Shown here: positions 8,599 through 18,294 of the stretch, in pieces | Numbering within the stretch: position 1 is the first letter of the stretch | How the letters are laid out: the number at the start of each line of letters is the position of its first letter | Origin: Actimicrobium antarcticum | GTDB taxonomy: Bacteria > Pseudomonadota > Gammaproteobacteria > Burkholderiales > Burkholderiaceae_D | Direction of reading: 5' to 3' | Assembly: GCF_039536745.1 (NCBI RefSeq) | Contig: NZ_BAAAZE010000010.1 | Location: 1-64,000 of the forward strand | DNA length: 64,000 nucleotides | Position numbers and translations under genes: made by a program | The notes under the pieces: generated by a model | Seen by the model: only the letters and a program-made list of their open reading frames with translations | Told to the model about the DNA's origin: nothing | Databases searched by the model: none

Positions 8599-10302
8599 AT
8601 GGACACCCGTACCTCACAATTCGACCTGCGTTGCGATGTCGTCATCGTCGGCGCCGGACCGGTTGGTCTGCTGACCGCCAACTACCTTGGTGCACAAGGC
8701 ATCAACGTTATCGTCATTGACGGCGGTAGCGCACTGATCGACTATCCGCGCGGCGTTGGCATGGACGATGAATGCCTGCGCTCCTTCCAGGCCGTCGGCC
8801 TGTCCGATGCCGTACTGCCGCACACCACGTCGTTCCACTGGATGCGTTTTGTGACCGGTTCGGGTCGCTGCTTTGCCTCGATCGAACCGCGCACCGATGA
8901 ATTCGGCTGGCCGCGCCGCAATGCCTTCATCCAGCCATTGGCCGACCGCGTCCTGCTGGACGGTCTTGCACGCTATCCGCATGTCAGCGTGCGGTTTTCG
9001 CATACATTGGAAAGCTTCACGCAAGATGCCAACAGCGTCACCTTGCGCGTCAAGACGCCCGACGGCGATACCCGCATCAGCGCACGCTATCTGGTCGGCG
9101 CCGACGGTGGTCGCAGCACGGTGCGCAAAGTGCTGGACATTCCATTTGAAGGCAAGACCGACGCCAACCGCTGGGTCGTGATCGATCTGCGCAATGATCC
9201 GCTCGGCACGCCCAACGCCTACATGCATTGCGATCCCGCGCGTCCGTATGTCTCGATCGCGCTGCCGCACGGCATCCGCCGCTTCGAATTCATGCTGTTC
9301 CCGGGCGAAGCCGAAGGCGATGTCGTCTCACCAGAGACACTGCGCCTGATGCTCAGCCGCGTGCTGCCCGACCCGGACCGCATCGACATGATCCGCGCAC
9401 GGGTCTATACCCACAACGGTCGGCTGGCAGCGCGCTTCCGCCAGGACCGCGCCATCCTGGCTGGCGATGCGGCCCACATCATGCCGGTCTGGCAGGGTCA
9501 GGGTTACAACAGCGGCATGCGCGACGCCACCAATCTGGGCTGGAAACTCGCCATGGTAATCAATGGCCTGGCCGACGATGCCTTGCTCGATACCTACGGC
9601 GAGGAGCGCCGCGAACACGCCGCCGCGATGATTGCGCTGTCGCAAACCGCCGGCAAGATTTTTTCGCCGACCAACCGGGCGGTCGCTGCATTGCGCGATG
9701 GCGTGACCTGGCTGCTCAATTACATCCCGCCCGTGAAGCGCTATTTTGTCGAAATGCGCTTCAAACCGATGCCGCGTTATCGCTCGGGAGCGCTGGTGTA
9801 TCCAGCGGGTGTAGATACCGCATCACCGGTCGGGCGGATGTTCATCCAGCCGCGCGTCACTACTGACATCGTTGCGCTGCCGGTCAAGCTCGACGAGGTT
9901 CTCGGCACATCGTTCGCCATCGTTTGCTGGGGCAATGATCCGACCTACTGGATGTCTGCAGAGACCCGGCAACTGTGGCAACGACTCGGCACCCGGATCA
10001 TCTCGGTACGCCCGAACACGCAACTGGCCCACGAACTCGCGCGCCAGCCGGAAGGCGTGACGATCGTCGCCGATACCGATGGCCGCCTCAAGGAATGGTT
10101 CGGCAACCACAGTGCATCCGTGGTGTTCCTGCGGCCCGATCGATTTGTCGCCGGAATGTGCCTGCCCCAGCAAATCGATGCGATGTCGCTCAGCCTGGAA
10201 CAGGCACTGCACGTCACCGACCAACCCGCCCACCAAGGAGCCCTCGATGACGCAAGCCATGCTGCAATGCCTGTCGCACTCGCCGCTAATGGGGCTGGTT
10301 GA
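8599..10302 (+). CDS. mhpA: 3-(3-hydroxyphenyl)propionate 2-hydroxylase
   Basis: FAD-dependent aromatic monooxygenase (567 aa) that converts 3-(3-hydroxyphenyl)propionate to the 2,3-dihydroxy compound. It shows the dinucleotide-binding GAGPVGLLTANYLG near the N-terminus, the middle DG motif region (YLVGADGGRSTVRK) and the GD motif AILAGDAAHIMPVWQGQG, as in the PHBH/MhpA family. The start at 8599 is where similarity begins. Unusually, its last 56 bases run past the start of mhpB, giving a C-terminal tail rich in Ala and His that is probably not functional. Confidence 0.94.
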   Translation: MDTRTSQFDLRCDVVIVGAGPVGLLTANYLGAQGINVIVIDGGSALIDYPRGVGMDDECLRSFQAVGLSDAVLPHTTSFHWMRFVTGSGRCFASIEPRTDEFGWPRRNAFIQPLADRVLLDGLARYPHVSVRFSHTLESFTQDANSVTLRVKTPDGDTRISARYLVGADGGRSTVRKVLDIPFEGKTDANRWVVIDLRNDPLGTPNAYMHCDPARPYVSIALPHGIRRFEFMLFPGEAEGDVVSPETLRLMLSRVLPDPDRIDMIRARVYTHNGRLAARFRQDRAILAGDAAHIMPVWQGQGYNSGMRDATNLGWKLAMVINGLADDALLDTYGEERREHAAAMIALSQTAGKIFSPTNRAVAALRDGVTWLLNYIPPVKRYFVEMRFKPMPRYRSGALVYPAGVDTASPVGRMFIQPRVTTDIVALPVKLDEVLGTSFAIVCWGNDPTYWMSAETRQLWQRLGTRIISVRPNTQLAHELARQPEGVTIVADTDGRLKEWFGNHSASVVFLRPDRFVAGMCLPQQIDAMSLSLEQALHVTDQPAHQGALDDASHAAMPVALAANGAG

Positions 10303-11212
10303 TCCGCTTCCGGAGACAGTCCAGGCGGCGACCAAGGCGATCGGTAACTTGCGCGATGCCTTGCAGCGCTTCGATCCGGAAGTCATTTTTCTGTTTGCGC
10401 CCGACCACTACAACGGCTTTTTTTATGACCTGATGCCGCCGTTCTGCATCGGTGTCGTCGCCGATTCGATCGGGGATTTCGGCTCGTTGTCGGGACCGCT
10501 GGATGTACCTGCCGACCTTGCGCTTGCGTGTGCCTGTGCCGTCCTCGACAGCGATATCGATTGCGCGGTGTCGTACCGGATGCAGGTCGACCACGGCTTT
10601 GCCCAGCCGCTGGAAATGCTGGCCGGCGCGCTGGAACGCTATCCGGTGGTGCCGATCTTCATCAACTCGGTAGCACCGCCAATGCCGGCTTTCCGACGGG
10701 CGCGTTTGCTGGGCGATGCGGTCGGTCGCTATGCCGCGACGTTGAACAAGCGCGTGCTGTTCATGGCCTCGGGTGGCTTGTCGCATAACCCGCCGGTGCC
10801 GTTGCTGGCGGGTGCGTCGGCAGAAGTGGCCGAGCGCCTGATCGCGGGTCGCCAGCCGAGCGCCGATGCGCGTGCAGCGCGGCAGCAACGCACCATCGAT
10901 GCGGCACGGGCCTTTGCCGCTGGCACCTCGACACTGCATCCGCTGAACCCGGAATGGGATCGTGAATTCCTGGCCACGCTGTGTGCGCGTGACCTGGTTT
11001 CTCTCGACAAGATCAGCAACGACGCCATTACCGAAGCTGCCGGTGCCTCGGCCCACGAGGTCAAGTCCTGGGTTGCCGCCAACGCGGCGATGGCCGCCGC
11101 CACCGGCAATCGCTACACCGTGCAGGCCGGATATTACGAACCGATTCCGGAGTGGATTGCCGGGTTTGCGACGCTGCAGGGGCAGGCGGATGAGGTCATC
11201 ACAAAGAATTAA
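10247..11212 (+). CDS. mhpB: 2,3-dihydroxyphenylpropionate 1,2-dioxygenase
   Basis: Class III (LigB-type) extradiol ring-cleavage dioxygenase of 321 aa, opening 2,3-dihydroxyphenylpropionate at the meta position with Fe(II). It has the typical N-terminus CLSHSPLMGL, the YRMQVDHGFAQPLEML active-site segment with a conserved His, and MASGGLSHNPPVPL with a second. AAGGAG sits six bases before the ATG, firmly fixing the start inside the 3' end of mhpA (56-base overlap). Confidence 0.94.
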   Translation: MTQAMLQCLSHSPLMGLVDPLPETVQAATKAIGNLRDALQRFDPEVIFLFAPDHYNGFFYDLMPPFCIGVVADSIGDFGSLSGPLDVPADLALACACAVLDSDIDCAVSYRMQVDHGFAQPLEMLAGALERYPVVPIFINSVAPPMPAFRRARLLGDAVGRYAATLNKRVLFMASGGLSHNPPVPLLAGASAEVAERLIAGRQPSADARAARQQRTIDAARAFAAGTSTLHPLNPEWDREFLATLCARDLVSLDKISNDAITEAAGASAHEVKSWVAANAAMAAATGNRYTVQAGYYEPIPEWIAGFATLQGQADEVITKN

Positions 11213-11266
11213 CGCAGTCATGATTTACCAAAGCGCATCACCAAAACTAAAACCAGGAGACACCAC

Positions 11267-12403
11267 ATGAAACCCATCATCACCGTCATCGCCGCCGCTA
11301 CCGTCGGTTTGTTTGCCCAGGCAGCCCAAGCCGATATCAACATCGGCGTCGTCGCCTCTTTCACCGGACCCGCCGCCGCACTGGGCAGCGACATCAAGCG
11401 CGCAGTGGCCCTGATGCCGACCAGCATCGGCAGCGAAAAGATCAATTACATCCTGCTCGACGATGCCACCGACCCGACTACCGCCGTCAAGAACACGCGC
11501 AAGCTGGTTTCCGAAGACAAGGTCGACGCCATCATCGGACCGAATACCAATCCGAACGCCGCCGCCATGACCGTCGTGATCCACGATGGCAAAACGCCGA
11601 TGATCGTGATCACGCCTTACGACCCGCCGGAAGACAAGCGCAGCTGGGTATTCCAGTCGGTACAAAGCGCCAGCCTGATGGTGCAGCGCCTGGTCGATGA
11701 CATGGTCGAGCGCAACGTCAAGACCGTCGGCTTCATCGGATTTGCCGATGGCTGGGGTGAGTTGCTGTCAGCCGAACTGGAAAAATCCGCGCAGGCTGCC
11801 GGCATCAAGGTCGTTGCCAGCGAGCGTTACAAGCGTCCGGACACCAGCGTCACCGGTCAGATCCTGAAGCTGGTCTCGGCCAAGCCGGACGTCGTCTTCG
11901 TCGGCGCGTCCGGTGCACCAGCAGCACTGCCGCAAATCGAACTGCGCCAGCGCGGCTACACCGGAAAAATCTACCAATCGCACGGTGTCACCAGCAAGGA
12001 TTTCTTGCGCATCGGCGGCAAGAGTGTCGAAGGCGCGCTGATCCCGGTCGGCCCGACACTGGTGGCGGAACAATTGCCCGATAGCGTGCCAAGCAAAAAA
12101 GTCGGTGTCAGCTTCAATGCCGCCTACGAAAAAATGTACGGCGCCGATTCGCGCTCGACCTTCGCCGGCTCGACCTGGGATGCCTGGCTGTTGCTCAGCA
12201 ATGCGATACCGGCATCCCTGAAGACGGCCAAGCCAGGCACCGAGGCATTCCGCCAGGCGCTGCGCGACAACCTGGAACGCACCAAGGACATGGTCGGCGT
12301 CAACGGCGTCTACAACATGACGGCGAAAGACCACATGGGTCTGGACCAGCGTGGCCGCGTGCTGATCGAAGTGAAAAACGCGCATTGGTCCTACGTCAAA
12401 TAA
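11267..12403 (+). CDS. LIV-type ABC transporter substrate-binding protein
   Basis: Periplasmic binding protein (378 aa) of the branched-chain amino acid / aromatic acid family. A signal peptide is visible (KPIITVIAAATVGLFAQAAQA, cut before DINIGV). The family fold is indicated by VVASFTGPAAALG, LLDDATDPTTAVKNTRKLV and IIGPNTNP. It sits between mhpB and mhpD in the same operon, and the permease and ATPase genes follow mhpE, so it probably captures 3-(3-hydroxyphenyl)propionate or a related phenylpropanoid rather than leucine. Ligand assignment is inference from context. Confidence 0.9.
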   Translation: MKPIITVIAAATVGLFAQAAQADINIGVVASFTGPAAALGSDIKRAVALMPTSIGSEKINYILLDDATDPTTAVKNTRKLVSEDKVDAIIGPNTNPNAAAMTVVIHDGKTPMIVITPYDPPEDKRSWVFQSVQSASLMVQRLVDDMVERNVKTVGFIGFADGWGELLSAELEKSAQAAGIKVVASERYKRPDTSVTGQILKLVSAKPDVVFVGASGAPAALPQIELRQRGYTGKIYQSHGVTSKDFLRIGGKSVEGALIPVGPTLVAEQLPDSVPSKKVGVSFNAAYEKMYGADSRSTFAGSTWDAWLLLSNAIPASLKTAKPGTEAFRQALRDNLERTKDMVGVNGVYNMTAKDHMGLDQRGRVLIEVKNAHWSYVK

Positions 12404-12458
12404 ACCGCCGGTCACGCCACGCGGCGTGACCGGAAGACACCTCACGGAGAACACCAGC

Positions 12459-13259
12459 ATGAACCAACAAAAACTTGCGCAGATTGCGCACCTGCTCCAG
12501 GTCGCCGGCGAAACACGGGCGCCCTGCTCGCCCGTGCGCGAGATGATCTTCGGCGAGGCCGCCAGCATGGACCCGGTGGCCGCCGCCTACACCATCCAGC
12601 AGATCAATACCGACCGCCGGCTGGCGGCAGGACGCCGCCTGATCGGTCGCAAGATTGGTCTGACATCGCTGGCCGTGCAGCGCCAGCTGGGGGTGGATTC
12701 ACCCGACTTCGGCATGCTGTTCGATGACATGGCCATCGGCGATGGTGAAGAGATCCTGATGTCGCGCACGCTGCAACCCAAAGCGGAGGCAGAAATCGCC
12801 CTCGTGCTGGGACGCGATCTGCTGCATGACACGCACAGTTTTGCAGACATTATTTCGGCCACCGAATACGCCTTGCCTGCCATCGAAATCGTTGGCAGCC
12901 GGATCGACAACTGGGACATCAAGCTGGTCGACACGATTGCCGACAACGCCTCCAGCGGCCTGTTCGTGCTGGGCTCGCGGCCGGTCAAGCTGGCCGATAT
13001 CGATCTGGTCGGTTGCGCGATGACCATGGAACGCGATGGCCAGATCGTGTCGTCCGGTTCGGGTGCAGCGTGCCTTGGCAATCCGCTCAATGCCGCCGTG
13101 TGGCTGGCCAACATGATGGTCAAGGTCGGTTCGCCGCTGCGCGCCGGCGACGTGGTGATGACCGGGGCACTCGGCCCCATGGTCGTGGTCAATCCGGGCG
13201 ACCGGTTTTGTGCCCGCATCGACGGTCTCGGTGAAGTGCGCGCCGTGTTTTCGAACTAG
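12459..13259 (+). CDS. mhpD: 2-keto-4-pentenoate hydratase
   Basis: A 266 aa hydratase of the MhpD/XylJ family that converts 2-hydroxypentadienoate to 4-hydroxy-2-oxovalerate. Recognised by RRLIGRKIGLTS, the metal-binding AEAEIALVLGRDL and PAIEIVGSRI, and the C-terminal GDVVMTGALGPMVVVNPGD. The ATG at 12459 has ACGGAGA upstream. It is followed after 16 bases by mhpF. Confidence 0.94.
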   Translation: MNQQKLAQIAHLLQVAGETRAPCSPVREMIFGEAASMDPVAAAYTIQQINTDRRLAAGRRLIGRKIGLTSLAVQRQLGVDSPDFGMLFDDMAIGDGEEILMSRTLQPKAEAEIALVLGRDLLHDTHSFADIISATEYALPAIEIVGSRIDNWDIKLVDTIADNASSGLFVLGSRPVKLADIDLVGCAMTMERDGQIVSSGSGAACLGNPLNAAVWLANMMVKVGSPLRAGDVVMTGALGPMVVVNPGDRFCARIDGLGEVRAVFSN

Positions 13260-13275
13260 AACGACAGGAACAACC

Positions 13276-14241
13276 ATGACACGCTCAATCGACTCAACCA
13301 GCAAGATCCCGGTCGCCATCATCGGCTCGGGCAATATTGGCACCGACCTGATGATCAAGGTACTGCGCTACTCGAAGCACCTGACTATGGGGGCGATGGT
13401 CGGCATCGACGCCGCGTCCGATGGCCTGGCGCGCGCCGCGCGACTGGGCGTGCCGGTCACGGCGGACGGGATCGACGGATTGCTGGCCTTGCCCAATTTT
13501 TCGGACATCCGTATCGCCTTCGACGCCACTTCGGCCGGCGCGCACGCAAAACACAATGCGCTGTTGCAGCAGCATGGCGTACGCGTGATCGACCTGACAC
13601 CGGCCGCGATCGGGCCGTACGTCGTGCCGGTCGTGAACCTCGACCAGCATATCGAAGCGACCAATATCAACATGGTCACTTGCGGTGGCCAGGCCACGAT
13701 CCCGATGGTGTTTGCGGTCTCGCGCGTGGCACCGGTCGTGTATGCCGAAATCGTCGCGTCGATCGCCAGCAAATCGGCCGGCCCCGGCACCCGCGCCAAC
13801 ATCGATGAATTTACCGAAACCACGTCCCGCGCCATCGTCGACGTCGGCGGTGCCCAGTTCGGCAAAGCCATCATCGTGCTCAACCCGGCAGAGCCGCCGC
13901 TGATGATGCGCGATACCGTCTACTGCATGACCGACCTCGATGCGGATCAGGATGCGATCCGCGCTTCGGTGCGCGCCATGGCCGACAGTGTCGCGGCCTA
14001 TGTGCCGGGCTACCGCCTGAAACAGGAAGTGCAGTTCGAGCGCTTCGATGCCGACCATGCACTGAACCTGCCGGGCATCGGTCGCCGGGCCGGGACCAAG
14101 GTCTCGATTTTCCTCGAAGTCGAAGGCGCGGCCCATTACCTGCCTGCGTATGCCGGCAATCTCGACATCATGACCAGTGCGGCCATCGCCGCTGCCGAAC
14201 GTATCGCCAGCACGCTGATGCTCGCAGCCCATCACGGCTGA
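13276..14241 (+). CDS. mhpF: Acetaldehyde dehydrogenase (acylating)
   Basis: NAD-dependent acylating acetaldehyde dehydrogenase of 321 aa that turns acetaldehyde into acetyl-CoA. It has the N-terminal Rossmann motif VAIIGSGNIGTDLMIK and the catalytic cysteine in NMVTCGGQATIPMVFAV. The family forms a channelling complex with the aldolase encoded immediately downstream (mhpE), so that acetaldehyde is not released. AGGAA precedes the ATG at 13276. Confidence 0.95.
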   Translation: MTRSIDSTSKIPVAIIGSGNIGTDLMIKVLRYSKHLTMGAMVGIDAASDGLARAARLGVPVTADGIDGLLALPNFSDIRIAFDATSAGAHAKHNALLQQHGVRVIDLTPAAIGPYVVPVVNLDQHIEATNINMVTCGGQATIPMVFAVSRVAPVVYAEIVASIASKSAGPGTRANIDEFTETTSRAIVDVGGAQFGKAIIVLNPAEPPLMMRDTVYCMTDLDADQDAIRASVRAMADSVAAYVPGYRLKQEVQFERFDADHALNLPGIGRRAGTKVSIFLEVEGAAHYLPAYAGNLDIMTSAAIAAAERIASTLMLAAHHG

Positions 14242-14271
14242 CCGCACCCGCCATCCGAAAAAGGACTCACC

Positions 14272-15300
14272 ATGTTTGACAAGCAAAAGAAAATTTACGT
14301 CTCCGACGTCACGCTGCGCGACGGCATGCACGCGATCCGCCACCAGTATTCGTTGCCGCAGGTCGTGCAGATCGCCCGCGCACTCGATGATGCAAAAGTC
14401 GACAGCATCGAAGTCGCCCATGGCGACGGCTTGCAGGGATCGAGTTTCAATTATGGCTTCGGCGCGCATACCGATCTCGAATGGATCGCAGCGGTCGCCG
14501 ATGTACTCAAGCACGCCAAACTGGCCACGCTGCTGTTACCCGGCATCGGCACCATTCACGACCTCAACAATGCCTACGCAGCGGGTGCCCGCATCGTGCG
14601 CGTGGCCACCCATTGCACCGAAGCCGATATCTCGCGCCAGCACATCGAACACGCGCGCGAACTGGGCATGGAGGCGGTCGGCTTCCTGATGATGAGCCAC
14701 ATGACCACCCCGGAAAAACTGGCGCAGCAGGCCAAAATGATGGAAAGCTACGGCGCCCAGTGCGTCTACGTGGTGGACTCCGGCGGTGCAATGAATATGT
14801 ACGACATCGCCGAGCGCTTCAAGGCTTTCAAGGATGTCCTCAAGCCCGAGACCATGACCGGCATGCATGCGCACCACAACCTGTCGCTGGGCGTGGCCAA
14901 TTCCATCGTGGCGCTCGAGCACGGTTGCGACCGCATCGATGCCAGCCTGACCGGCATGGGTGCAGGTGCCGGCAACGCGCCGCTGGAAGTGTTCATTGCC
15001 GCCGTTGACCGGATGGGACTGACCCACGGTTGCGACGTCAGGATGCTGATCGACGCGGCCGAAGATATCGTGCGGCCGATGCAGGAACGTCCGGTACGGG
15101 TGGACCGCGAAACGCTGGCGCTGGGCTATGCCGGCGTGTACTCCAGCTTCCTGCGCCATACCGAAACGGCGGCAAAAAAATATGACTTGCCGGCTTTCGA
15201 CATCCTGGTCGAACTGGGCAAGCGTCGCATGGTCGGTGGTCAGGAAGACATGATCGTCGACGTCGCGCTCGACATGCTGAAAACGCGGGCAGCCGGCTAA
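14272..15300 (+). CDS. mhpE: 4-hydroxy-2-oxovalerate aldolase
   Basis: HMG-CoA-lyase-like aldolase of 342 aa, cleaving 4-hydroxy-2-oxovalerate to pyruvate and acetaldehyde. The characteristic N-terminal VSDVTLRDGMHAIRHQY supplies the metal and substrate residues, and GMHAHHNLSLGVANS carries the His pair that binds the divalent metal. It completes the mhp pathway and partners MhpF. An intergenic stretch of 140 bases with short tandem repeats separates it from the permease gene. Confidence 0.95.
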   Translation: MFDKQKKIYVSDVTLRDGMHAIRHQYSLPQVVQIARALDDAKVDSIEVAHGDGLQGSSFNYGFGAHTDLEWIAAVADVLKHAKLATLLLPGIGTIHDLNNAYAAGARIVRVATHCTEADISRQHIEHARELGMEAVGFLMMSHMTTPEKLAQQAKMMESYGAQCVYVVDSGGAMNMYDIAERFKAFKDVLKPETMTGMHAHHNLSLGVANSIVALEHGCDRIDASLTGMGAGAGNAPLEVFIAAVDRMGLTHGCDVRMLIDAAEDIVRPMQERPVRVDRETLALGYAGVYSSFLRHTETAAKKYDLPAFDILVELGKRRMVGGQEDMIVDVALDMLKTRAAG

Positions 15301-15319
15301 TCCAGGCTGGTGCATCAAT

Positions 15320-15361
15320 AAGCCGCATGTAACTAGCCACACGTAACAAGCCGCATAAACC
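15320..15361 (+). repeat. Three degenerate 14-bp direct repeats
   Basis: AAGCCGCATGTAAC, TAGCCACACGTAAC and AAGCCGCATAAACC occur head to tail between mhpE and the permease gene. They could reflect slipped-strand duplication or an unknown protein-binding array; nothing in the sequence decides between these. Confidence 0.6.
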
Positions 15362-15440
15362 ACGCAGCACCATCGTCGCTACCGCTGCGATGGCGACTGC
15401 AACACCGCGGCTGCATCACACAAAAATACAAGAGGAGACC

Positions 15441-16484
15441 ATGGATTTTTTGACTGCTGCGATTCTGGCGCAGGATGGCATCACGTCCGGCGCGATCTAC
15501 GCATTGCTCGGGCTGGCGCTGGTGCTGGTGTTTTCCGTCACGCGGATTATTTTCCTGCCACAGGGCGAATTCGTCGTGTTCGGCGCACTGACCATCGCGA
15601 CACTGGAGGCCGGTCGCATGCCGTTGACGGCATGGCTGCTGGTGATCCTGGGCGCGCTGACGTTCCTGTCCGAACTGACATCGGGCCGGCGCGGTGCACT
15701 GCGGCGGCCGCGGTACAAGATCCATCTTGCGCTGCAGTTTATCGCCTACCCGGTCATGATCCTGCTGCTGACGCGTTTTGCCGGCACGCAGGCATGGCCG
15801 CTGCTGGCCCAGGCCGCGCTGACGCTGGCGATGGTCATTCCGATGGGGCCAATGCTGTATCGACTGGTCTACAAACCGATGGAAAACGCCTCGGTACTGG
15901 TACTGCTGATCGCCTCCGTGGCGCTGCATTTCGTGCTGGTGGGTGTTGCCCTGGTGATGTTCGGTGCCGAAGGGTTTCGCACCGCCGCGTTTATCGAGAC
16001 GCCGCTTTCACTCGATGACATGACGATCTCCGGCCAGAGCCTGCTGGTGCTGGCGGTAGCGATGGCGCTCATCGTCGGACTGTACCTGTACTTCGAACGT
16101 TCGCTCTCCGGCAAGGCCTTGCGGGCGACCGCCATCAACGCCCTCGGCGCGCGCCTGGTCGGCATCAGTACCAGCCAGGCCGGCAGCCTGGCGGTCACGC
16201 TGACGGTGGCGATCGGTACGCTGTGCGGCATCCTGATCGTGCCACTGACGACGATTTATTACGACTCGGGTTTCCTGATCGGCCTGAAGGGATTCGTCGC
16301 GGCGATCTTCGGTGGACTGACCAGTTATCCGATTGCCGCAGCCGGTGCGCTGCTGGTCGGTTTGCTCGAAAGCTTTTCGTCATTCTGGGCCAGCGCATTT
16401 AAGGAAGTGATCGTCTTCACCCTGATCATTCCGGTCCTGCTGTGGCGTTCTTTACTATCACCCCACGGCGGTGATGATGAATAA
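15441..16484 (+). CDS. LIV-type ABC transporter permease (LivH-like)
   Basis: Inner-membrane permease of 347 aa in the LivH family. It begins DGITSGAIYALLGLALVLVF, has about eight hydrophobic helices and the conserved cytoplasmic ALRATAINALGARLVGI loop that docks the ATPase. AGAGGAG lies just before the ATG at 15441. It forms an importer with the downstream fused permease-ATPase, the second ATPase, and the binding protein encoded between mhpB and mhpD. Confidence 0.9.
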   Translation: MDFLTAAILAQDGITSGAIYALLGLALVLVFSVTRIIFLPQGEFVVFGALTIATLEAGRMPLTAWLLVILGALTFLSELTSGRRGALRRPRYKIHLALQFIAYPVMILLLTRFAGTQAWPLLAQAALTLAMVIPMGPMLYRLVYKPMENASVLVLLIASVALHFVLVGVALVMFGAEGFRTAAFIETPLSLDDMTISGQSLLVLAVAMALIVGLYLYFERSLSGKALRATAINALGARLVGISTSQAGSLAVTLTVAIGTLCGILIVPLTTIYYDSGFLIGLKGFVAAIFGGLTSYPIAAAGALLVGLLESFSSFWASAFKEVIVFTLIIPVLLWRSLLSPHGGDDE

Positions 16485-16494
16485 GGACATCGCC

Positions 16495-18285
16495 ATGACT
16501 TCGCAAAACAATCCACAGAAAAAATTCCTGATCGCGTTTCTGGTCGTCGTTGCACTGCTGCCAGCGTTACCGATTCCCGAGTACTGGATCACGTTGCTCA
16601 ACTATATCGGCCTGGCCGCGCTTGCCACGCTCGGGCTGGTGCTGCTGACCGGGGTCGGCGGCATGACTTCGTTCGGACAGGCCGCCTTCGTTGGCGTGGG
16701 TGCGTACACGACGGCATACCTGACCACGCAACTGGGTGCGTCACCCTGGATCGCCTTGCTGGCGGGACTGCTCATCACGGCCATTGCCGCGCTGGCCATC
16801 GGCATGATCTCGATGCGCCTGTCCGGTCACTACCTGCCCCTGGGGACGATCGCCTGGGGACTGGCGCTGTACTTCCTGTTCGGAAATTTCGAATTTCTTG
16901 GCAAATACGACGGCATCAACGACATTCCGGCACTGACACTGGCCGGCATCTCGCTGCAATCCAGCCGTGCCATGTACTGCCTGATCTGGGCCATCCTGAT
17001 GGTGGCGATATTGTCAGTGACGAATGTGTTGCGCTCCCGCCCGGGCCGCGCCATGCGCGCCCTGAAAAGCGGCAAGCTGATGCCCGAAGCCATGGGCGTC
17101 GATACAGCCTGGCTGAAGGTCATGATGTTTGTCTACGCGGCCTTGCTTGCCTGCGTGTCGGGCTGGCTGTATGCGCATTTGCAGCGGGCGGTCAATCCAA
17201 CCCCGTTCGGCATCAACATCGGCATCGAATACCTGTTCATGGCAGTGGTGGGCGGCGCCGGATATGTGTGGGGCGCGATCCTCGGCGCCACCGTATTCAC
17301 GGTACTCAAGGACGTTCTGCAGAGCGTCTTGCCGAAGCTGCTGGGTGCCAGCGGCAACTTTGAAATCATCGTGTTCGGCATCTTGCTGCTGCTGTTGTTG
17401 CGCCATGCGCGCGATGGTCTCTGGCCGCTGTTGCGCGGGTTGTTTCCGGCAGCGCCGCCAGTGCATGCGCCTGATTCGGCAGAGGCCTTGCCGCAACGTG
17501 TCAAACCCCAAGCCGGTGCATTGATCCTGCAGGTCGACAGCGCCCGCAAGCAGTTCGGCGGGCTGGTCGCCGTCAATAACGTCAGCTTCGATGTCCGCGC
17601 CGGCGAAATCATCGGCCTGATCGGTCCCAATGGCGCCGGCAAGTCGACCACCTTCAACCTGGTCACTGGCGTCTTGCCTGTGACCAGCGGCGAGGTGCGT
17701 TTTTGTGGCGAATCGATTTCCGGGCTGGCGTCCAGGGAGATCGTCAAGCGCGGCATCGCCCGCACCTTCCAGCATGTGCATCTGGTGGCCGGCATGTCGG
17801 TGCTCGAAAACGTCGCCATTGGCGGCCATCTGCGCAGCGACTTCCGGCCGCAGGGCGGCATCATCGCCAGCATGCTATGCCTGAACCGTAACGAAGAAGC
17901 CAAGCTGCTGCACGAAGCCAAGCGCCAGCTGATCCGGGTCGGGCTGGGCGATAGATTGCATGACGATGCCAGCAGTCTGGCACTGGGCCAGCAGCGCATC
18001 CTGGAAGTGGCGCGTGCCTTGTGCTGCGACCCGTCGCTGCTGTTGCTCGACGAACCAGCGGCCGGCCTGCGCTACCAGGAAAAGGAAGCCCTCGCCGGCT
18101 TGCTGCGCAAACTGCGCAGCGAAGGCATGAGCATCCTGCTGGTCGAACACGACATGGACTTTGTGATGCACCTCACCGACCGACTGGTGGTGATGGAGTT
18201 CGGCACGAAGATTTCGGAAGGAACGCCGCAGCATGTGCAGAACGATCCGGTGGTACTGGAAGCGTATCTGGGCGGCGTGGATTAG
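16495..18285 (+). CDS. Fused LIV-type permease and ATPase (LivM-LivG)
   Basis: A 596 aa two-domain protein. Residues 1 to about 310 are a LivM-like permease (LNYIGLAALATLGLVLLTGV, GGMTSFGQAAFVGVGAY, later a loop near RAMRALKSG). Residues from about 340 form a LivG-like ABC ATPase with Walker A GPNGAGKST, a Q-loop, the signature variant LALGQQRILEVARAL, Walker B LLLLDEPAAG and an H-loop VEHDMDF. AAGGA precedes the ATG at 16495; an earlier in-frame ATG at 16471 overlaps the upstream stop. Permease-ATPase fusions of this type are known in aromatic-acid transporters. Confidence 0.9.
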   Translation: MTSQNNPQKKFLIAFLVVVALLPALPIPEYWITLLNYIGLAALATLGLVLLTGVGGMTSFGQAAFVGVGAYTTAYLTTQLGASPWIALLAGLLITAIAALAIGMISMRLSGHYLPLGTIAWGLALYFLFGNFEFLGKYDGINDIPALTLAGISLQSSRAMYCLIWAILMVAILSVTNVLRSRPGRAMRALKSGKLMPEAMGVDTAWLKVMMFVYAALLACVSGWLYAHLQRAVNPTPFGINIGIEYLFMAVVGGAGYVWGAILGATVFTVLKDVLQSVLPKLLGASGNFEIIVFGILLLLLLRHARDGLWPLLRGLFPAAPPVHAPDSAEALPQRVKPQAGALILQVDSARKQFGGLVAVNNVSFDVRAGEIIGLIGPNGAGKSTTFNLVTGVLPVTSGEVRFCGESISGLASREIVKRGIARTFQHVHLVAGMSVLENVAIGGHLRSDFRPQGGIIASMLCLNRNEEAKLLHEAKRQLIRVGLGDRLHDDASSLALGQQRILEVARALCCDPSLLLLDEPAAGLRYQEKEALAGLLRKLRSEGMSILLVEHDMDFVMHLTDRLVVMEFGTKISEGTPQHVQNDPVVLEAYLGGVD

Positions 18286-18294
18286 GAGATGACA

